This document shows, piece by piece, positions 1-11,047 of a DNA stretch of 64,000 nt. The stretch comes from Lepidodermella squamata. Taxonomy: Eukaryota > Gastrotricha. Position numbers and translations under genes: made by a program. Within the stretch, counting starts at the first letter, position 1. Each line of letters starts with the position of its first letter. The notes beneath the pieces were generated by a model. It saw nothing but the letters and a program-made list of their open reading frames with translations. It searched no databases and had not been told where the DNA came from. The stretch is from positions 930,001-994,000 of the forward strand of contig JBLDXI010000028.1 of NCBI GenBank assembly GCA_047495785.1, in the 5' to 3' direction.

Positions 1-1461
1 GTTTCTTTCGTTCAAGGCGAACCAAATTGCTATGGCAAGGGGTGATATCAACATGGCGCTGGCAACCAAAAACACAGAGCCACGAATGAAATACAAAACG
101 CTAACATCCACGCCAGAGATAGCCAGCATGGTTGAGTAAAATCGATTAAAAACGACACTGAGAATTATAGTCATTGATATTTCAGCGAAAGCACTGATAG
201 CAAAGACGCCGCCTCGAACCTTCTCACCGGTTAGACGCGACAAAATTGACCGCATCATAGCCGAGTAAAACGGAGAGAAGCTGTGGGCGACGCTAAAGAT
301 CCAAGGGCTATATTTCGGGTAGAAATTGCCGAAACCAATGGCAATATAGCCCGAAATTCTCGAAATTACCCCAACAGTCATCAAAGTTGGTTCGGAAAAT
401 TTGCGACGCAAAAATCGAATCGTTACGAGTAGATTAAAGCCCATCAACGCGCAATCGACTCCCTGAAGAGCCGAGTACAAATAACTTGGCATCGAAATAG
501 GAGAGCTTGTGACAAATTCGTAAAAGGAAGAGTCTAACGAAAGCAGTACACCTGTCGAAATCGTACTCGAAAATATCAAAAGCCAAACTTTGGAGTTAAT
601 CTGCTGCTTTTCGTCATTCGCCTCCTCAGATTTGCCGCAAATTGAGGCTTTTCCCGCAATTTTACCGGGTAAAAATATGTACCTCCATACGGAACCTCTC
701 GCCTCTGCCGCAATTCTTAGTTTAATCTCATTTTCGCTATGCAATTCAGGTAGAATAGCAAAAATGTAACAAATTGCGATTAAATTACAAGAAATTTGTA
801 TCAAAAATACCAAAGCCGGTCCGCTTATTTTCAACAAGGCACTGCTTATCAAGAAGCCAGTAGCTGAACCAATCGTAATACACGCCTCAATTCTAGCCAT
901 TCGAACCGCTCGTTCATCGTCATTTGTTACACGGCTGATGTAAGAAGAGCTAGCCATCACAATAGTGTTCAAATTGCCAGTGAACCCAGTAAATAGGGCG
1001 GATAAGGCTAATATGAGTATTGAATTCGACGAGACAGGTATAAATGTGTACAAAAGTGAAACTGCTGTACTCAACGCCAATCCAATCTGGGGTATTGCCA
1101 ATGGGGCTCGAAAACTCAATCGATCGCAGACATTTCCCAGAAAAATTGTGACAAAAGCACTCGGAATATGGGTCAGCAAATTTGTTAAGGTGGCGTAATT
1201 TGCATATTCCTGCTGCACTTTGACCTCGTACTCACTCAGCGACGCGTCCTTATCAAGATTATCGCAGATTTGTCGTGAATCGAATTTAGCTAAGCAGATC
1301 AAGTTGTAGATGAAACTCTGAGAAGAAGCTCCAAGCATGCCAAGCGATAAATAGAACAAAAACACTGGAATTTCGACAATAGCCAGAGCAGATCCACATT
1401 TGAGCACTGCATGTTTATAGCGGCTACTCGCCGCTGGAACCAACGCGTCTAAATCACTCAT
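1..1461 (-). CDS. SLC46-family MFS transporter, copy A (3' end outside window)
   Basis: The frame is open from an ATG at 1461 to the left window edge: 487 codons, no stop, no intron. The protein is strongly hydrophobic with about 11-12 predicted membrane spans. It aligns by eye along its length with the second transporter at 3585-5177, including the shared pattern SYISRVTNDDERAVRMARIE (AYISRITDGQSRTVRLAGIE in copy B) after TM5 and a DRLSFR loop after TM2-3, typical of SLC46 proteins (proton-coupled folate transporter and relatives). Family knowledge suggests plasma-membrane or lysosomal solute import driven by protons; the substrate cannot be read from the sequence. The start is chosen as the first Met before the first hydrophobic segment. 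Little remains to be encoded beyond the edge, since copy B has 530 residues. Confidence 0.85.
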   Translation of the reverse strand, partial: MSDLDALVPAASSRYKHAVLKCGSALAIVEIPVFLFYLSLGMLGASSQSFIYNLICLAKFDSRQICDNLDKDASLSEYEVKVQQEYANYATLTNLLTHIPSAFVTIFLGNVCDRLSFRAPLAIPQIGLALSTAVSLLYTFIPVSSNSILILALSALFTGFTGNLNTIVMASSSYISRVTNDDERAVRMARIEACITIGSATGFLISSALLKISGPALVFLIQISCNLIAICYIFAILPELHSENEIKLRIAAEARGSVWRYIFLPGKIAGKASICGKSEEANDEKQQINSKVWLLIFSSTISTGVLLSLDSSFYEFVTSSPISMPSYLYSALQGVDCALMGFNLLVTIRFLRRKFSEPTLMTVGVISRISGYIAIGFGNFYPKYSPWIFSVAHSFSPFYSAMMRSILSRLTGEKVRGGVFAISAFAEISMTIILSVVFNRFYSTMLAISGVDVSVLYFIRGSVFLVASAMLISPLAIAIWFALNERN

Positions 1462-2243
1462 TTTTCCAATTACCAACTACGAAATCATCTATAAAAAGAA
1501 CGGCATCATGTTAACAAATAGTTTTAATTTCTTCATTTTGATTTTTCGTTCGTAGCATGTAAAAATATTCAAATTAGCTTGATCAACGGTGTAGAGCACA
1601 CATGAAACTGTGGACAATGACGGTACGCCTATCATTAGAATAGATGCATATAATAGCGAAATTTATCAGATATATTTCTTCTCAGAAGGAGCACGATTAT
1701 ATATAAAGATGAGACGTGACAAAAATGTTTACAGGTATCAACGTCATCGGCGTGTTGATCGCAGACATTTAGACATGAAGATACGAGTCCATATGATTCT
1801 GCACAGCAAACGAAAGACTGAGAAAGCCAACGCAAACGACGTCAAGACTAGAGCAGAAAATGACATGGCCAACTGAAAAATAAATAAAACACAAAATTAA
1901 AAACTCAAATTTGACAAGAAATTTCAAAGAAATGGGCGGAAATTTCAATGCAGTATTTATTGAATTTTCAAAATTCTAAATTTTACACGGAAAGAGGCTA
2001 CTTTGAAGGCAGAAATTCAAAAAAGACAAACTAAAACGAGGCCAAATGTCAAACATTGTCCCCACCTGAGAATTTTCGAAATATCGCGCAATTTATGGCG
2101 GCTCAGTATTTCAAACCATCGATATATTTCCCACAAGTTCTCAAATTTCCAAATTAAATAGGTATACTACACGCATACGGGCTTTCAAGAAACCAAAAAT
2201 AAATGCCAGAATTTCATAAAGGATTGCTTCTCTGAATTTGAAC
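1462..2243. other. intergenic, AT-rich
   Basis: This lies between two minus-strand genes and should hold the 5' region of transporter A and the 3' UTR of the membrane-protein gene. A plus-strand ORF of 88 codons (1610-1876) is followed directly by overlapping AATAAA motifs, but its protein is basic, low in complexity and unlike anything I know, so I do not call it a gene. Confidence 0.5.
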
Positions 2244-3191
2244 TTAACTTTCTGAATAACTACTTTTCTGAAAAATGAAGCCTCATCGAAAAACCGAATT
2301 GGTCACTTCTTTAAAAAACGTCCAAAACTTGGTGCTTTATCTTAACTTTGATTTTTGGATTGGCTTTGAAGTCAATTTTTACCTTACATTTCACATTTTT
2401 CCCGGCAATAAATATTTAGATAAGTATCTGATTACCGAGCATTGATTTCGAAATCTTAGTGATCAAATATAGCTAATGCTAAATTGCACGAGTCGGAAAT
2501 TTACCTGAAAATCAGCATAAACAAATGAACATTGATGAGGCAGCAGGAAAAATTCAGCGATCATGATCGGTGTACATACAGCCGTTGCTGTTTGATGGCA
2601 CGCGTAACAGCCGGCTAGCAGTAGACAACATTGAGCAAGCATATGATTGCGCGCAACTGGGCCACTCGACGGTATCCTCGCCCCCAGCCATATACAGTCA
2701 TGCGGGTGCTGGTAGCCCTCATGTAACGGCTCACCACGAGGCGATACAAGGTCATGACCCCTCGTGGACACGGCTTGAAATGCAAGGTAAGCAGCCGTAG
2801 CGATTAACACGAAAACTATCACATTTTCAATAATGTAAATTTCGCGAAAGGTCATCGCGATGCATTGATAAACGAGATATTGCGTAGTTGTAAAAGCGAG
2901 AAACCACATTCGTAGACATCGTTGAAGTCGCGCGATTCGACTGTTGGAAACATAAGGTGATTCATTCGCCAAACTGGTGTGACATTGAAATAGGCAGTAG
3001 ACAACGAAGAAGACGTGGCATGCTATTGAAAACGCGGTTCCGAACGGTCCAGACGAGGCGATTATTTGCAAAATTACAACGCCACATGTTGTGGATATCG
3101 TATCTCGATCACAGCATTCTTTCAACGATTTTTGAGATGCAAATTTCAAACTGTTTGAATCAGTTTTGACGAGTATTTGAGGCGTTTCCAT
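2244..3191 (-). CDS. multi-pass membrane protein of unknown family
   Basis: The main exon (2505-3191) encodes 229 residues starting MVE-less at METPQILV. It ends at a good donor (CAG|GTAAATTT). A short in-frame terminal exon at 2244-2267 follows a TTTTTCAG acceptor and adds seven residues (KSSYSES) before TAA; this last exon is an inference. Four to five hydrophobic stretches are visible (roughly residues 35-70, 92-112, 115-142 and 180-215). The protein is rich in Cys and His, with no signature I recognise. An acceptor (TTATAG) 18 nt upstream of the ATG suggests a 5' UTR intron or a trans-splice site. It sits between the two SLC46 copies on the same strand. It could be a divergent four-TM protein. 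Confidence 0.55.
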
Positions 3192-3584
3192 ATAATAAAA
3201 ATCACCTATAAGATAAGAAATAAATCAATTTCACTTCAATATTTACTCAATATCATAAAATACTTATAAACTTCAACAAACCAAAGCTGAATTCTACTTC
3301 ATCACCATCGAATTTTAGTTCTTTGGCTCAAATTATATTACCTTGAGAATTTTCGAATGAAATTATTGGAAGATCTGATTTTTCAATGCTCGTTTTGATT
3401 TTTTGCTCATTAAGAAACTTTACCCGAACAAAAATTCCCCATTTGAATTTCATTTTTTGCTAATTTTTCCCCATTTAGCCCAAATTTCAAAGAATAGATC
3501 AGCTCCTGAGTTGTATAAGCAAGTTTCCTACCAGTGGATATCGAGCCTGAATTCGATGATGATAAGAATCTCTTTCTTTAGCTT

Positions 3585-5177
3585 TTAATCTTGAACAACA
3601 AGACTATCGTCATTTGCATTAGATGCTCCACATTTGAAATTAAAACTCCATGACTTGATGTTTTTTCGGCCAAGCCAAATAGCAAAAATAAGCGCAACTA
3701 TGCACATTTCAGCGGCAAAAATGAAAGTAAAACCGTGAAAAAAGTAGGTTGCCCAGTCAGATTCGTAACGAGTCGATACAAAAGTCGCGTATAACGCGTT
3801 GAAGCCGAATGTCGCTAGCATTGATACAATATTATCAAAAATTGTCAGCGCAGAAAATAACCGGCCGTGCTCGGCTTCGTCGGTCAATTTCGACATGCCA
3901 GATCGAATTGTTACGAAAGGATAAAAGTTGAAAATGCTCAGACCACATGATATCCAAGGGGCATACAGCGGGAAAAATCCGCCCAGACTTAGCGTTATCA
4001 GACCTATAGTTCTCGATAACAAGCCAATAATTAGCAGACCAGCATCGGAAAATCCACAACATTGCCTGAAAATCCTCATTCCGATGAATAAAGCTAAAGA
4101 AGCTCCAGCGCCTGAGACGGCATTCAAAATCGCGTAATTACTAGTTGACATTGAGATTGGTTGAAGGGTAAGGAAAGCGTAGTAAGGAGCGCCAGTGGCA
4201 TTAGCAGCCGCCGATGGCAATACAAATATTAATAACATGGTAATCAAATACCGCCGAACACCGCGGTATTTCCGAGAAACGCCGAAAAATATCGAAAAGC
4301 CGTCGATCACATCGAGACGAGGTTTAAAGATAAATTTCAACCAAGATCCATTCTCTTCGTTCTTGACTTTCTCTTTCACTATTCGAAATTTATGCAGCTC
4401 ACGAACCATGAAGAAGACAAAGAAAATGGTGTAGAGGTTAACGGCAATTTGAATTACAAAGGCGAGTAAAGGTCCGCCTTTCTTCAATATTAAAGCACTC
4501 AATAAATAGCCAGTCATAGAGCCAAGAGTGATAGAAACTTCGATCCCAGCAAGGCGAACAGTTCTGCTCTGACCGTCAGTGATTCTACTGATATAAGCTG
4601 CACAGGCCATAATCGAAGTGCTAGCACTACCAGTCAGGCCAGATAATAAAGAAAACGCGCCATAGTAGACAGGGTTCACAATTTGCACGGGTAAATACGC
4701 AAAAACCAAATAGCTTGCGGTAACAGCTGCAAAACCCAGATGAGGAAGAGCTAGAGGGAGCCGGAATGAAAATCGATCAGCCCATGTACCCATAATCAAA
4801 GTAATGATAATAGCTGGAATGGTAGTTGCGAACGTAGCCAATGAAGAAAAGTTAGTAAAATCAGCCTGAACAGCACCTTCCTGAGCGGCCAGAGATGGCT
4901 CAGTGTCAATGTTTGAACAAATTTCAATCGAATTATACTTGAACATGCAGATTTTGTCGTAAATAAATTTCTGCTGAGCCGGAGCGAATATCCCATAGGC
5001 GACGCAGTATAGAAATAACGACAATTCAGGTCCAAAGAATAGTTTTATGGCCTCGTAAATGACCATAAAACGGGAGGGCTTTCTCGAAGACACCACAGTC
5101 GCTTGTACATGGCTTTCATCGGTTTCATTCATTTGCTCATTGTTGACGATTGGTACTTCGTCTTCCATTGTAATCAC
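3585..5177 (-). CDS. SLC46-family MFS transporter, copy B
   Basis: A single-exon ORF of 530 codons starts at an ATG at 5177; an alternative start at 5168 would remove three residues. The first 45 residues are hydrophilic (cytosolic), then about 12 membrane spans follow. A loop with four Cys around residues 75-90 after TM1 matches the extracellular loop of SLC46 proteins. TM2-3 carries the MFS motif-A remnant ADRFSF, and AYISRITDGQSRTVRLAGIE follows TM5. It is a diverged tandem paralogue of the transporter at 1-1461: same strand, same intronless structure and the same loop motifs. Family members move folates, antifolates, or muropeptide and nucleotide-like ligands with protons; the ligand here is unknown. 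The C-terminal tail of about 30 residues is polar. Confidence 0.9.
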   Translation of the reverse strand: MITMEDEVPIVNNEQMNETDESHVQATVVSSRKPSRFMVIYEAIKLFFGPELSLFLYCVAYGIFAPAQQKFIYDKICMFKYNSIEICSNIDTEPSLAAQEGAVQADFTNFSSLATFATTIPAIIITLIMGTWADRFSFRLPLALPHLGFAAVTASYLVFAYLPVQIVNPVYYGAFSLLSGLTGSASTSIMACAAYISRITDGQSRTVRLAGIEVSITLGSMTGYLLSALILKKGGPLLAFVIQIAVNLYTIFFVFFMVRELHKFRIVKEKVKNEENGSWLKFIFKPRLDVIDGFSIFFGVSRKYRGVRRYLITMLLIFVLPSAAANATGAPYYAFLTLQPISMSTSNYAILNAVSGAGASLALFIGMRIFRQCCGFSDAGLLIIGLLSRTIGLITLSLGGFFPLYAPWISCGLSIFNFYPFVTIRSGMSKLTDEAEHGRLFSALTIFDNIVSMLATFGFNALYATFVSTRYESDWATYFFHGFTFIFAAEMCIVALIFAIWLGRKNIKSWSFNFKCGASNANDDSLVVQD

Positions 5178-6294
5178 TCACAAATGGCTCACAAAAAGAG
5201 CGACTTTCACGTCATTTAACCAATCTCTGTAGAACCTAAGAAAGGCAAGGAAAATTGCAGGGCAACTAGCAATTAGACAGTTCAAGATGGTTCTTCTGCA
5301 AAACAATAAACAGTAGCGGCATCAGAGGGGCGGGAGGGCGCTGCCCCCCCTAGCGAAAACTGTCATGGTACATTCCTGATACACTCGATATATGATCAAA
5401 ACATCGCGTGACGATGGAAAGAAACTGCCGAACTCGCATCTCACATCTCGGCATCTCGTATTTCCTTCATGAAGCTGCCTATCTGCAGAAGTGATTCCAA
5501 ATTCTAAATTATAGTCAGATGCAGATACTCAGATACTTAGCCTATGTATTTTAAGACCATAGCTCTACTACAAAGGCTAAGTCTTGAAGCCTCTCTCTAA
5601 ACCAAAACAGCTGATGATTGATGATAAAGATCCGTCTTGCAGCCGACTGCCGTCTGCAGTCTTGCACATTGCACAAGGTGCTCCAATATAGTCTTCCGCA
5701 AGAAACAACTAAGAGTCAAGAATGTTTACAAGAGTATAGTGTATGAATCACCGAGATGCGAGAGGATTTACCCCTTATACCTCAAGCCGCAAGCCGCCGC
5801 ATCCCACACCTTCTCTGCTCAACTTCGTCAAATAGCCGAGCAAGACTTGTTTAACATATATTTATCATTTCCATGCGGCAAATATTTAAGAAGAAATGTA
5901 TAATATATTGTTCAAAGTGTTAGCAAAATAAGAACGTATAAAAAATGCTTTGTGTCGAAATCAAAATATTGAAAAGACGCGGGAAAAGGTACAAATGAGA
6001 GAAAATCGCAAAAAGTGAGATGTGTGATGAGAGCCTGCATCCCGCACCTGTTCCCCTGTTCCCTAGATCCTATGCACGACGGCAGGAACAAACAGGCGAA
6101 CAAGCTGCTGTTACAGACGGCTTGCTGAGGAAATGCATGGGCATACTTGAAGAGCCGAATGCTGCTCAAGTACAACTGGTTATATCATCACTGTTTCAGT
6201 TCAGTTCAAGGAAACTATACCGTCTTCTTCAACGTCAAAAATTGAGCTTAAAAGCTTCTTTTTAGATTTATTACTATTAATAAGTGATAAAGCC
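5178..6294. other. divergent intergenic region between SLC46-B and the CCDC12-GCP6 operon
   Basis: No credible coding exon is seen on either strand; the ORFs of 80-90 codons here are short and compositionally random. It must contain promoters for genes leaving in both directions. A short GC-rich patch at about 5325-5360 (runs of G then C flanking GGGCGCTGCCCC) looks like the end of a degraded DNA transposon. Confidence 0.5.
6252..6265 (+). promoter_or_regulatory. probable spliced-leader acceptor upstream of CCDC12
   Basis: The sequence AAGCTTCTTTTTAG ends 29 nt before the CCDC12 start codon at 6295. Such a T-rich acceptor in a 5' leader with no matching donor in view suits spliced-leader addition, though an ordinary 5' UTR intron is possible. 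Confidence 0.4.
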
Positions 6295-6783
6295 ATGACT
6301 GATGTTGAAAGCGAGTTATCAAAGGAAGCGATCCGGCGCAAGGAGCGGTTAGCTGAAATGCGAGCTAGGCTTGCGAAAAAGTCTGAAGGCGCTGACAAAA
6401 ATGAGAGCACGGATGCCTCTGCATTGCCGAAACCTGTATTCCGTAGCTATAAGCCTATCGATGAATCCCTGAAAAATGCCAAACGGGAGAACCCAGAATT
6501 GATCCGCCCGGAAGAGCAAGTGCAGGATCAACTTGCCGCAGCCAAGACCGAAACCTTGGCTAAGGAAGTCGATGTTACTACTCTGGCACCTCGAAAACCT
6601 GATTGGGATTTGAAGCGAGATGTCGCTCCGCTGCTTGATAAATTGGAACGAAGAACTCAACGGGCGATTGCTGAAATTATCCGAGATCGGCTTAAGGCTG
6701 AGAAGTCCTCAGGTGATCGTGATTGGGCTGAGGCTGTCTCAGCTGGAGCTGATGCTGAACGGCGTGCTGTTTATAATTCCTAA
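6295..6783 (+). CDS. CCDC12: coiled-coil domain-containing protein 12 (Cwf18-type spliceosome factor)
   Basis: A complete 162-residue, single-exon ORF, close to the usual size (human about 166). The family signature is plain: an N-terminal basic helix with RRKERLAEMRARL (residues 14-26), then the highly conserved block LAPRKPDWDLKRDV (about 98-111), followed by LERRTQRAIAEIIRDRLK (about 117-134). CCDC12 and yeast Cwf18 are small helical proteins of the activated spliceosome, acting in the nucleus in pre-mRNA splicing. The gene is first of a two-gene cluster; its stop lies 109 nt before the GCP6 start codon on the same strand. No residue loss or frameshift is seen. Confidence 0.95.
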   Translation: MTDVESELSKEAIRRKERLAEMRARLAKKSEGADKNESTDASALPKPVFRSYKPIDESLKNAKRENPELIRPEEQVQDQLAAAKTETLAKEVDVTTLAPRKPDWDLKRDVAPLLDKLERRTQRAIAEIIRDRLKAEKSSGDRDWAEAVSAGADAERRAVYNS

Positions 6784-6892
6784 AAAAAACCTCATGCAGC
6801 CGAGTGGTCATTAGATTTGTTTTACGAACTGTGTTTTTACTAAAATTGAGTTGTGACCCTTTTCTTTTATTTATTTTAGACGTTTTTACTTC
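6784..6892 (+). promoter_or_regulatory. operon-like intercistronic region with trans-splice acceptor
   Basis: This 109-nt spacer holds a T-rich stretch (about 6858-6878) ending in TTATTTTAG at 6871-6879, then 13 nt of leader and the GCP6 ATG. The spacing, the U-rich element and the acceptor match nematode operon intercistronic regions, where SL2-type leaders are added to the downstream message. No canonical AATAAA is visible right after the CCDC12 stop. Confidence 0.65.
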
Positions 6893-9800
6893 ATGTCAGT
6901 TTACCAATTAATCAATGCATTCGCTGATAAATTGGCTAAAAATTGTGAGGCGAGGCAGAGCTGTTCGGGCACAAACTTCTTTTCGAGTGCCATTCCACTG
7001 AAAGATCGCCGCAGAAACACTCGAAAATTAGTTTGGGAACGGCTTCTTCAGCGACCTTCGAAATCACGCCACAGCTCAGGAATAAGCAGCGGATTCGGAG
7101 AGGATCTTGATCAGCCTTTGCTATCAATTTTCTTCGAAGCCTTCATCAACGGATCAATCTCTCATTCGGTCTTCAACAAATGCTTAACGATTACCGAGGC
7201 TTTGACTGAAAGTGATATTTCTCCTCAAGTTATAACATTCGTGTTGGCTCTCCGGCAGCTCAATGCAGAAGTAAATTTGTTCCGTTGTTTTCGTCACATA
7301 ATTGAATAATTTCGAAAATTTAGATCCCGTTATCTGACGTTTGCGAGAAATTCACGCCAAACTGGAGATTTTCTGATAAATCTGTCGAGATAGTTGAGAA
7401 AGAGCCAATGTTCGAATCCTTTTCTCCAAAAATCGACTGGGCAATCGCTAAGAATTTCCCATTGGAAAATGCGTATCGATCTTGGGATTCTGATTCGTTA
7501 GTCGACGAAGACAAGGAGAATAGGCTTGATGTCGAGCTGAAATTCGATTACTGGCACCGCAGCCGTCATTTAGCAGGCTTGAAGTTGGCCTCAGAACAAG
7601 AAATCGAACATTTCCGAACAATATCTTACCCTGAATTTCGCTCTGCATGCATTTCTCTGCTTGTTGGCTGCTCATCGCTTATTTTCGACTATGACCAGGT
7701 TGGTTTTCACATTATTGTTTTACTTGAGATGATTCACGTGATTTTTAGGTGACAAATGAGTTTCGTCTTCGGAAAAATGTGTTTTTATCGGGCCATAGCC
7801 ACGATGCTCTCGAAAATTTAACCGATCATCTAACACCGGTCGCGAGAAGTTTCAAGCAACTTCTCAACCTTGTATCATCTGAGTTCACAAAATCAATTCC
7901 ATCGGCTTCAAAATGGTTTTGCCTCGGTATTGAAAAATTGTTGAACCGATACTTGGAGAGAATCATAGGAATATCGTGCGATTCATTTGACGATTCATGC
8001 CTGATTACGTTGGTCAGAAATTTAGAGGAGACAATTGAAAAAACGGCTGATCTCTGCGCTTTATCGCGAATTTCCGACAAATTACAATCTCAAATCATCC
8101 TGGGCAACCCGTGGTCCCTCATAGGATTTTTGTACCAGGAGGCTCTTTCAATTTCTTGGCGAGCCGATAACGCTCAATTGGATTCGCCATTGATTCTCGA
8201 GCAATTTTTATTCGCGGAAACTGTGAATCCTTTGCTCAATCGCCTATCGAATGCTTCGTTTTTCGGTTTATCGAAATCAAGAGACCAACTCGAATATTTT
8301 GGTTTGGTCATGAAAACCGACTTGTTTTCAAGCCGTGATCTTACGTTTTGGCTTGAAGCGTTCAATCATGATGACGATTTGTTGAAAAGTCACGCCTCGG
8401 AATTCATATCACTGCTTGAAATCTTTATCTCAATCGGAAAGTGTGTTGAATTTCTGAAAATCTGCAAACCTGAGCATTATTTAATTACAATTTTCAACAC
8501 TGCTGGCCAAAATTTGCCAGTTATCAAGTTCTTCCCCGCCAACGAAGCTGACCTTCGAGTGAATTATTTGGCGAAACATCAGTTTTTCGAGCTGGACGTG
8601 GCTGAAATTCGCCAATCATCGCGGCGTTATTCGGAGGAAATCCGAGAACTGATTGTTCGGGCGGTTCTCGATAAAATCGAGGCTATTGCTGCTCAGCTGA
8701 AGAAACGCGACGATTTAATTAAGGTAATTTTTATCAATTTCTTTGCAAATTTGTAGATTTTTCTCTTTTAGGAACAAAAAGTTGAGAAGGAAAAGTTGAA
8801 AATTGAACAAAAATTGAAGTTGCGCGATGAAAGATTGGCCGAAACGGCAGCGCATCGGGCCGCTAAGGCCTCGGCTCGGGAGAAAGAACGCGAATCAGAC
8901 CGAGAAATCGTTCAACGCTTATCTCAAGAGGATTTCATGCGAACTGAACTCGAAAGGCGATTGGCTGAGGAGGAAAAGCGGCGATTGATTGAATACTACG
9001 CCGAACTAGAACGGCAGGCTGACTGGAGGCGGGCGAAAGCTGAATGGCGATCAAAACGAATGATGTTAACTGCAGATCGGTTGAATTTGTTGAATCTCGA
9101 CAAAAATCTGCCGAGCCCGTTGTTCGACGATTCAGAGATTAAGGCGGAAAAAGCGCCTGAAATACGTCGAGAAATCGAGGAAATTGAGGTCAAAATTCCT
9201 GAAATTGTTGTCGAGGAGAGTAAAACGGACGAAAATGACGAGAAACTAGACCATGAAATCGATAGGAGTGTTGAAAATCGGTCGATTTTGAATGTTTCCG
9301 AGGTGAATGAACGAGTTTTAACCCCGGCCGATGAGCCTGTCGCTCCAATAGGAATTCGCTCTCCGAATATTGTCGTTATTCCTAGCCCGGATGGTGGGGA
9401 AGAGGTTGAAATTGTTAGCGGAGTTGAGCTTCTAAATTTCTGCAAATCCCCTGATCTCCAAATCAATGAGACTGAGTCAGTTGAAAATGGCGAAGTGGAA
9501 GAGCCTTTAAAAGATGAGGAAAAGGTTGACGAACCTGTAATTATTGAGAAGCCAAACGAAGAAGAGTTTGAAAATTCGATTCGGCTGTTCAACCCTGACC
9601 GGCCTAAAGCTCTTGAAAAGTTTTATTCCACTCCTAGTTTGAGTTTCGGTCGGAAGTCTCATGAATTCGACAAATTTGTAACGCCAGTAAAAGACCGTAA
9701 AGTTCTGACATTTACCGAACTATTCGATGTTTGCCTTCTCCAGCCAGCTCGATCTTTATCAGCAATTGCCAACCTAGCCGTTGTTGAGTATTTGAAGGGC

Positions 9801-10964
9801 GAACTCGATGTTATTGGCCATTTATCTGCTCTACGTCGATTTCTTCTCATGGACGCCGGAGAGTTCGCTATCGCCATTTCTCTGCCGATTTTTGAAGTTT
9901 TAAACGCGAATAAACAGTCGGAATACAGTTCGAAGCCGCAAAATTTGACTCAGTTCTTTCTAGAAACAACGCTAGGCAACGCAGTTCGATACATTTCCTC
10001 GCCAATTTCGTCGCTGTTAGAGGAGGAAAGAGCGAGATTTGGCTTCGAAAATGTATTATCACTTCAAAATGATTTCACGAAAAAATTGAAATTGACAAAA
10101 ATCGGCGATTTAGACGCCTCAAAAGCGTATTGTTTCGATAACATCGAGCTGTCATATGTTGTTGGATGGCCGTTGAATATCTTACTACCCCCGTCTGACA
10201 TGGCCATTTATTCGCGTGTCTTCTCGTTTTTACTCGAAATCAGCCGAGTTGTGAATGTCCTCGATAGTTGCCTGCAAATTTTAGAGGACTGTCAACAAGT
10301 TGCGAAGAAGCAAGCCAAACTCGTTGATGTATCGCTGCTTTTGACTGCTCTGAGGCGAGCCCATCAAGCCAGGTGTTTGATGAGGTTCTTTTTCTCGTCG
10401 ATTCAAAACTACTTGAGTAGTCACGTTTTACGACCGCTGTGGGAGCAGTTGATGGTCGAAATGGGGAAAGCTCATTCGCTGGACGATCTTCGGAAAGCTC
10501 ATGTTACCTACTTGAAAAATCTAGAAAAAAGGTTAATTTTCCTATAATTTTCGAAAAATTTATGAAATTCAGATTTTTGATAATTTTCGTATTTTTAAAA
10601 AATATTTGAAAAATTTCATTTTTTCAGATGTTTTCTCACTGATTCAACAAAGTCATTCCGAGCTATCCTCGGCCGGCTGATCGAATGTGTTTTGCAGTTC
10701 AATTCTGAAATGAAAACCGTAGCCTCGCTAGTTGTTGGTGGAAGTGGCGCGTTGAAAAAGGCCAATCTTCGCCAAATCGAGACGATAACCGAAGATTTTC
10801 GCTCAAACTCGTGGCATTTTGTGAATGTTGCTTCTGCTCGTGTTGCTCAATTCAACCGACTCGGCTTCCTAGACCGGTTACTGCTTCAGTTGACTTTCAA
10901 CGATTATTACAAGACCGGCGATTCTTCCCTAGAATCTTCATTAGTTAATTTCACTTTCTGCTAA
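6893..10964 (+). CDS. TUBGCP6: gamma-tubulin complex component 6
   Basis: Five exons join in frame: 6893-7270, 7324-7698, 7749-8723, 8772-10531, 10628-10964 (1,274 residues). The four introns are 48-96 nt. Residues 1-600 match the GCP N-terminal (GRIP1-like) region. A highly charged Arg/Glu-rich helical segment follows (from about 585 to 690), then an acidic linker of about 200 residues. The C-terminal part has the gamma-tubulin-binding signature: YVVGWPLNILLPPSDMAIYS, a helix beginning RVFSFLLEISRVVNVL, and DDLRKAHVTYLKNLEKRCFL. The large insert between the two GCP halves is characteristic of GCP6, which joins the gamma-tubulin ring complex that nucleates microtubules at centrosomes. The tandem 27-residue repeats of mammalian GCP6 are not obvious here. 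GCP5 is the alternative but lacks such a charged insert. Confidence 0.88.
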
Positions 10965-11002
10965 CAAAAAGGCTCGCACTTTCTCTCAGTCATTTTTCAC
11001 GT

Positions 11003-11036
11003 TTTATTTGTCAATTTTACATGAAAAAAAAATAAA
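11003..11036. terminator. overlapping poly(A) signals of convergent genes
   Basis: AATAAA on the plus strand at 11031-11036 serves GCP6 (stop at 10964). AATAAA on the minus strand (TTTATT at 11003-11008) lies beyond the stop (11048) of the opposing gene. The two 3' UTRs must overlap by tens of bases. Confidence 0.65.
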
Positions 11037-11047
11037 ACGATTTTTTG

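Noticed and set aside
1610-1876. 88-codon plus-strand ORF followed by AATAAATAAA
   Set aside because: The poly(A) signal is suggestive, but the protein is low-complexity and basic, with no recognised family or upstream exon.
5320-5365. GC-rich patch resembling the terminus of a hAT-type transposon
   Set aside because: Only one end-like sequence is visible, with no partner inverted repeat or target duplication.
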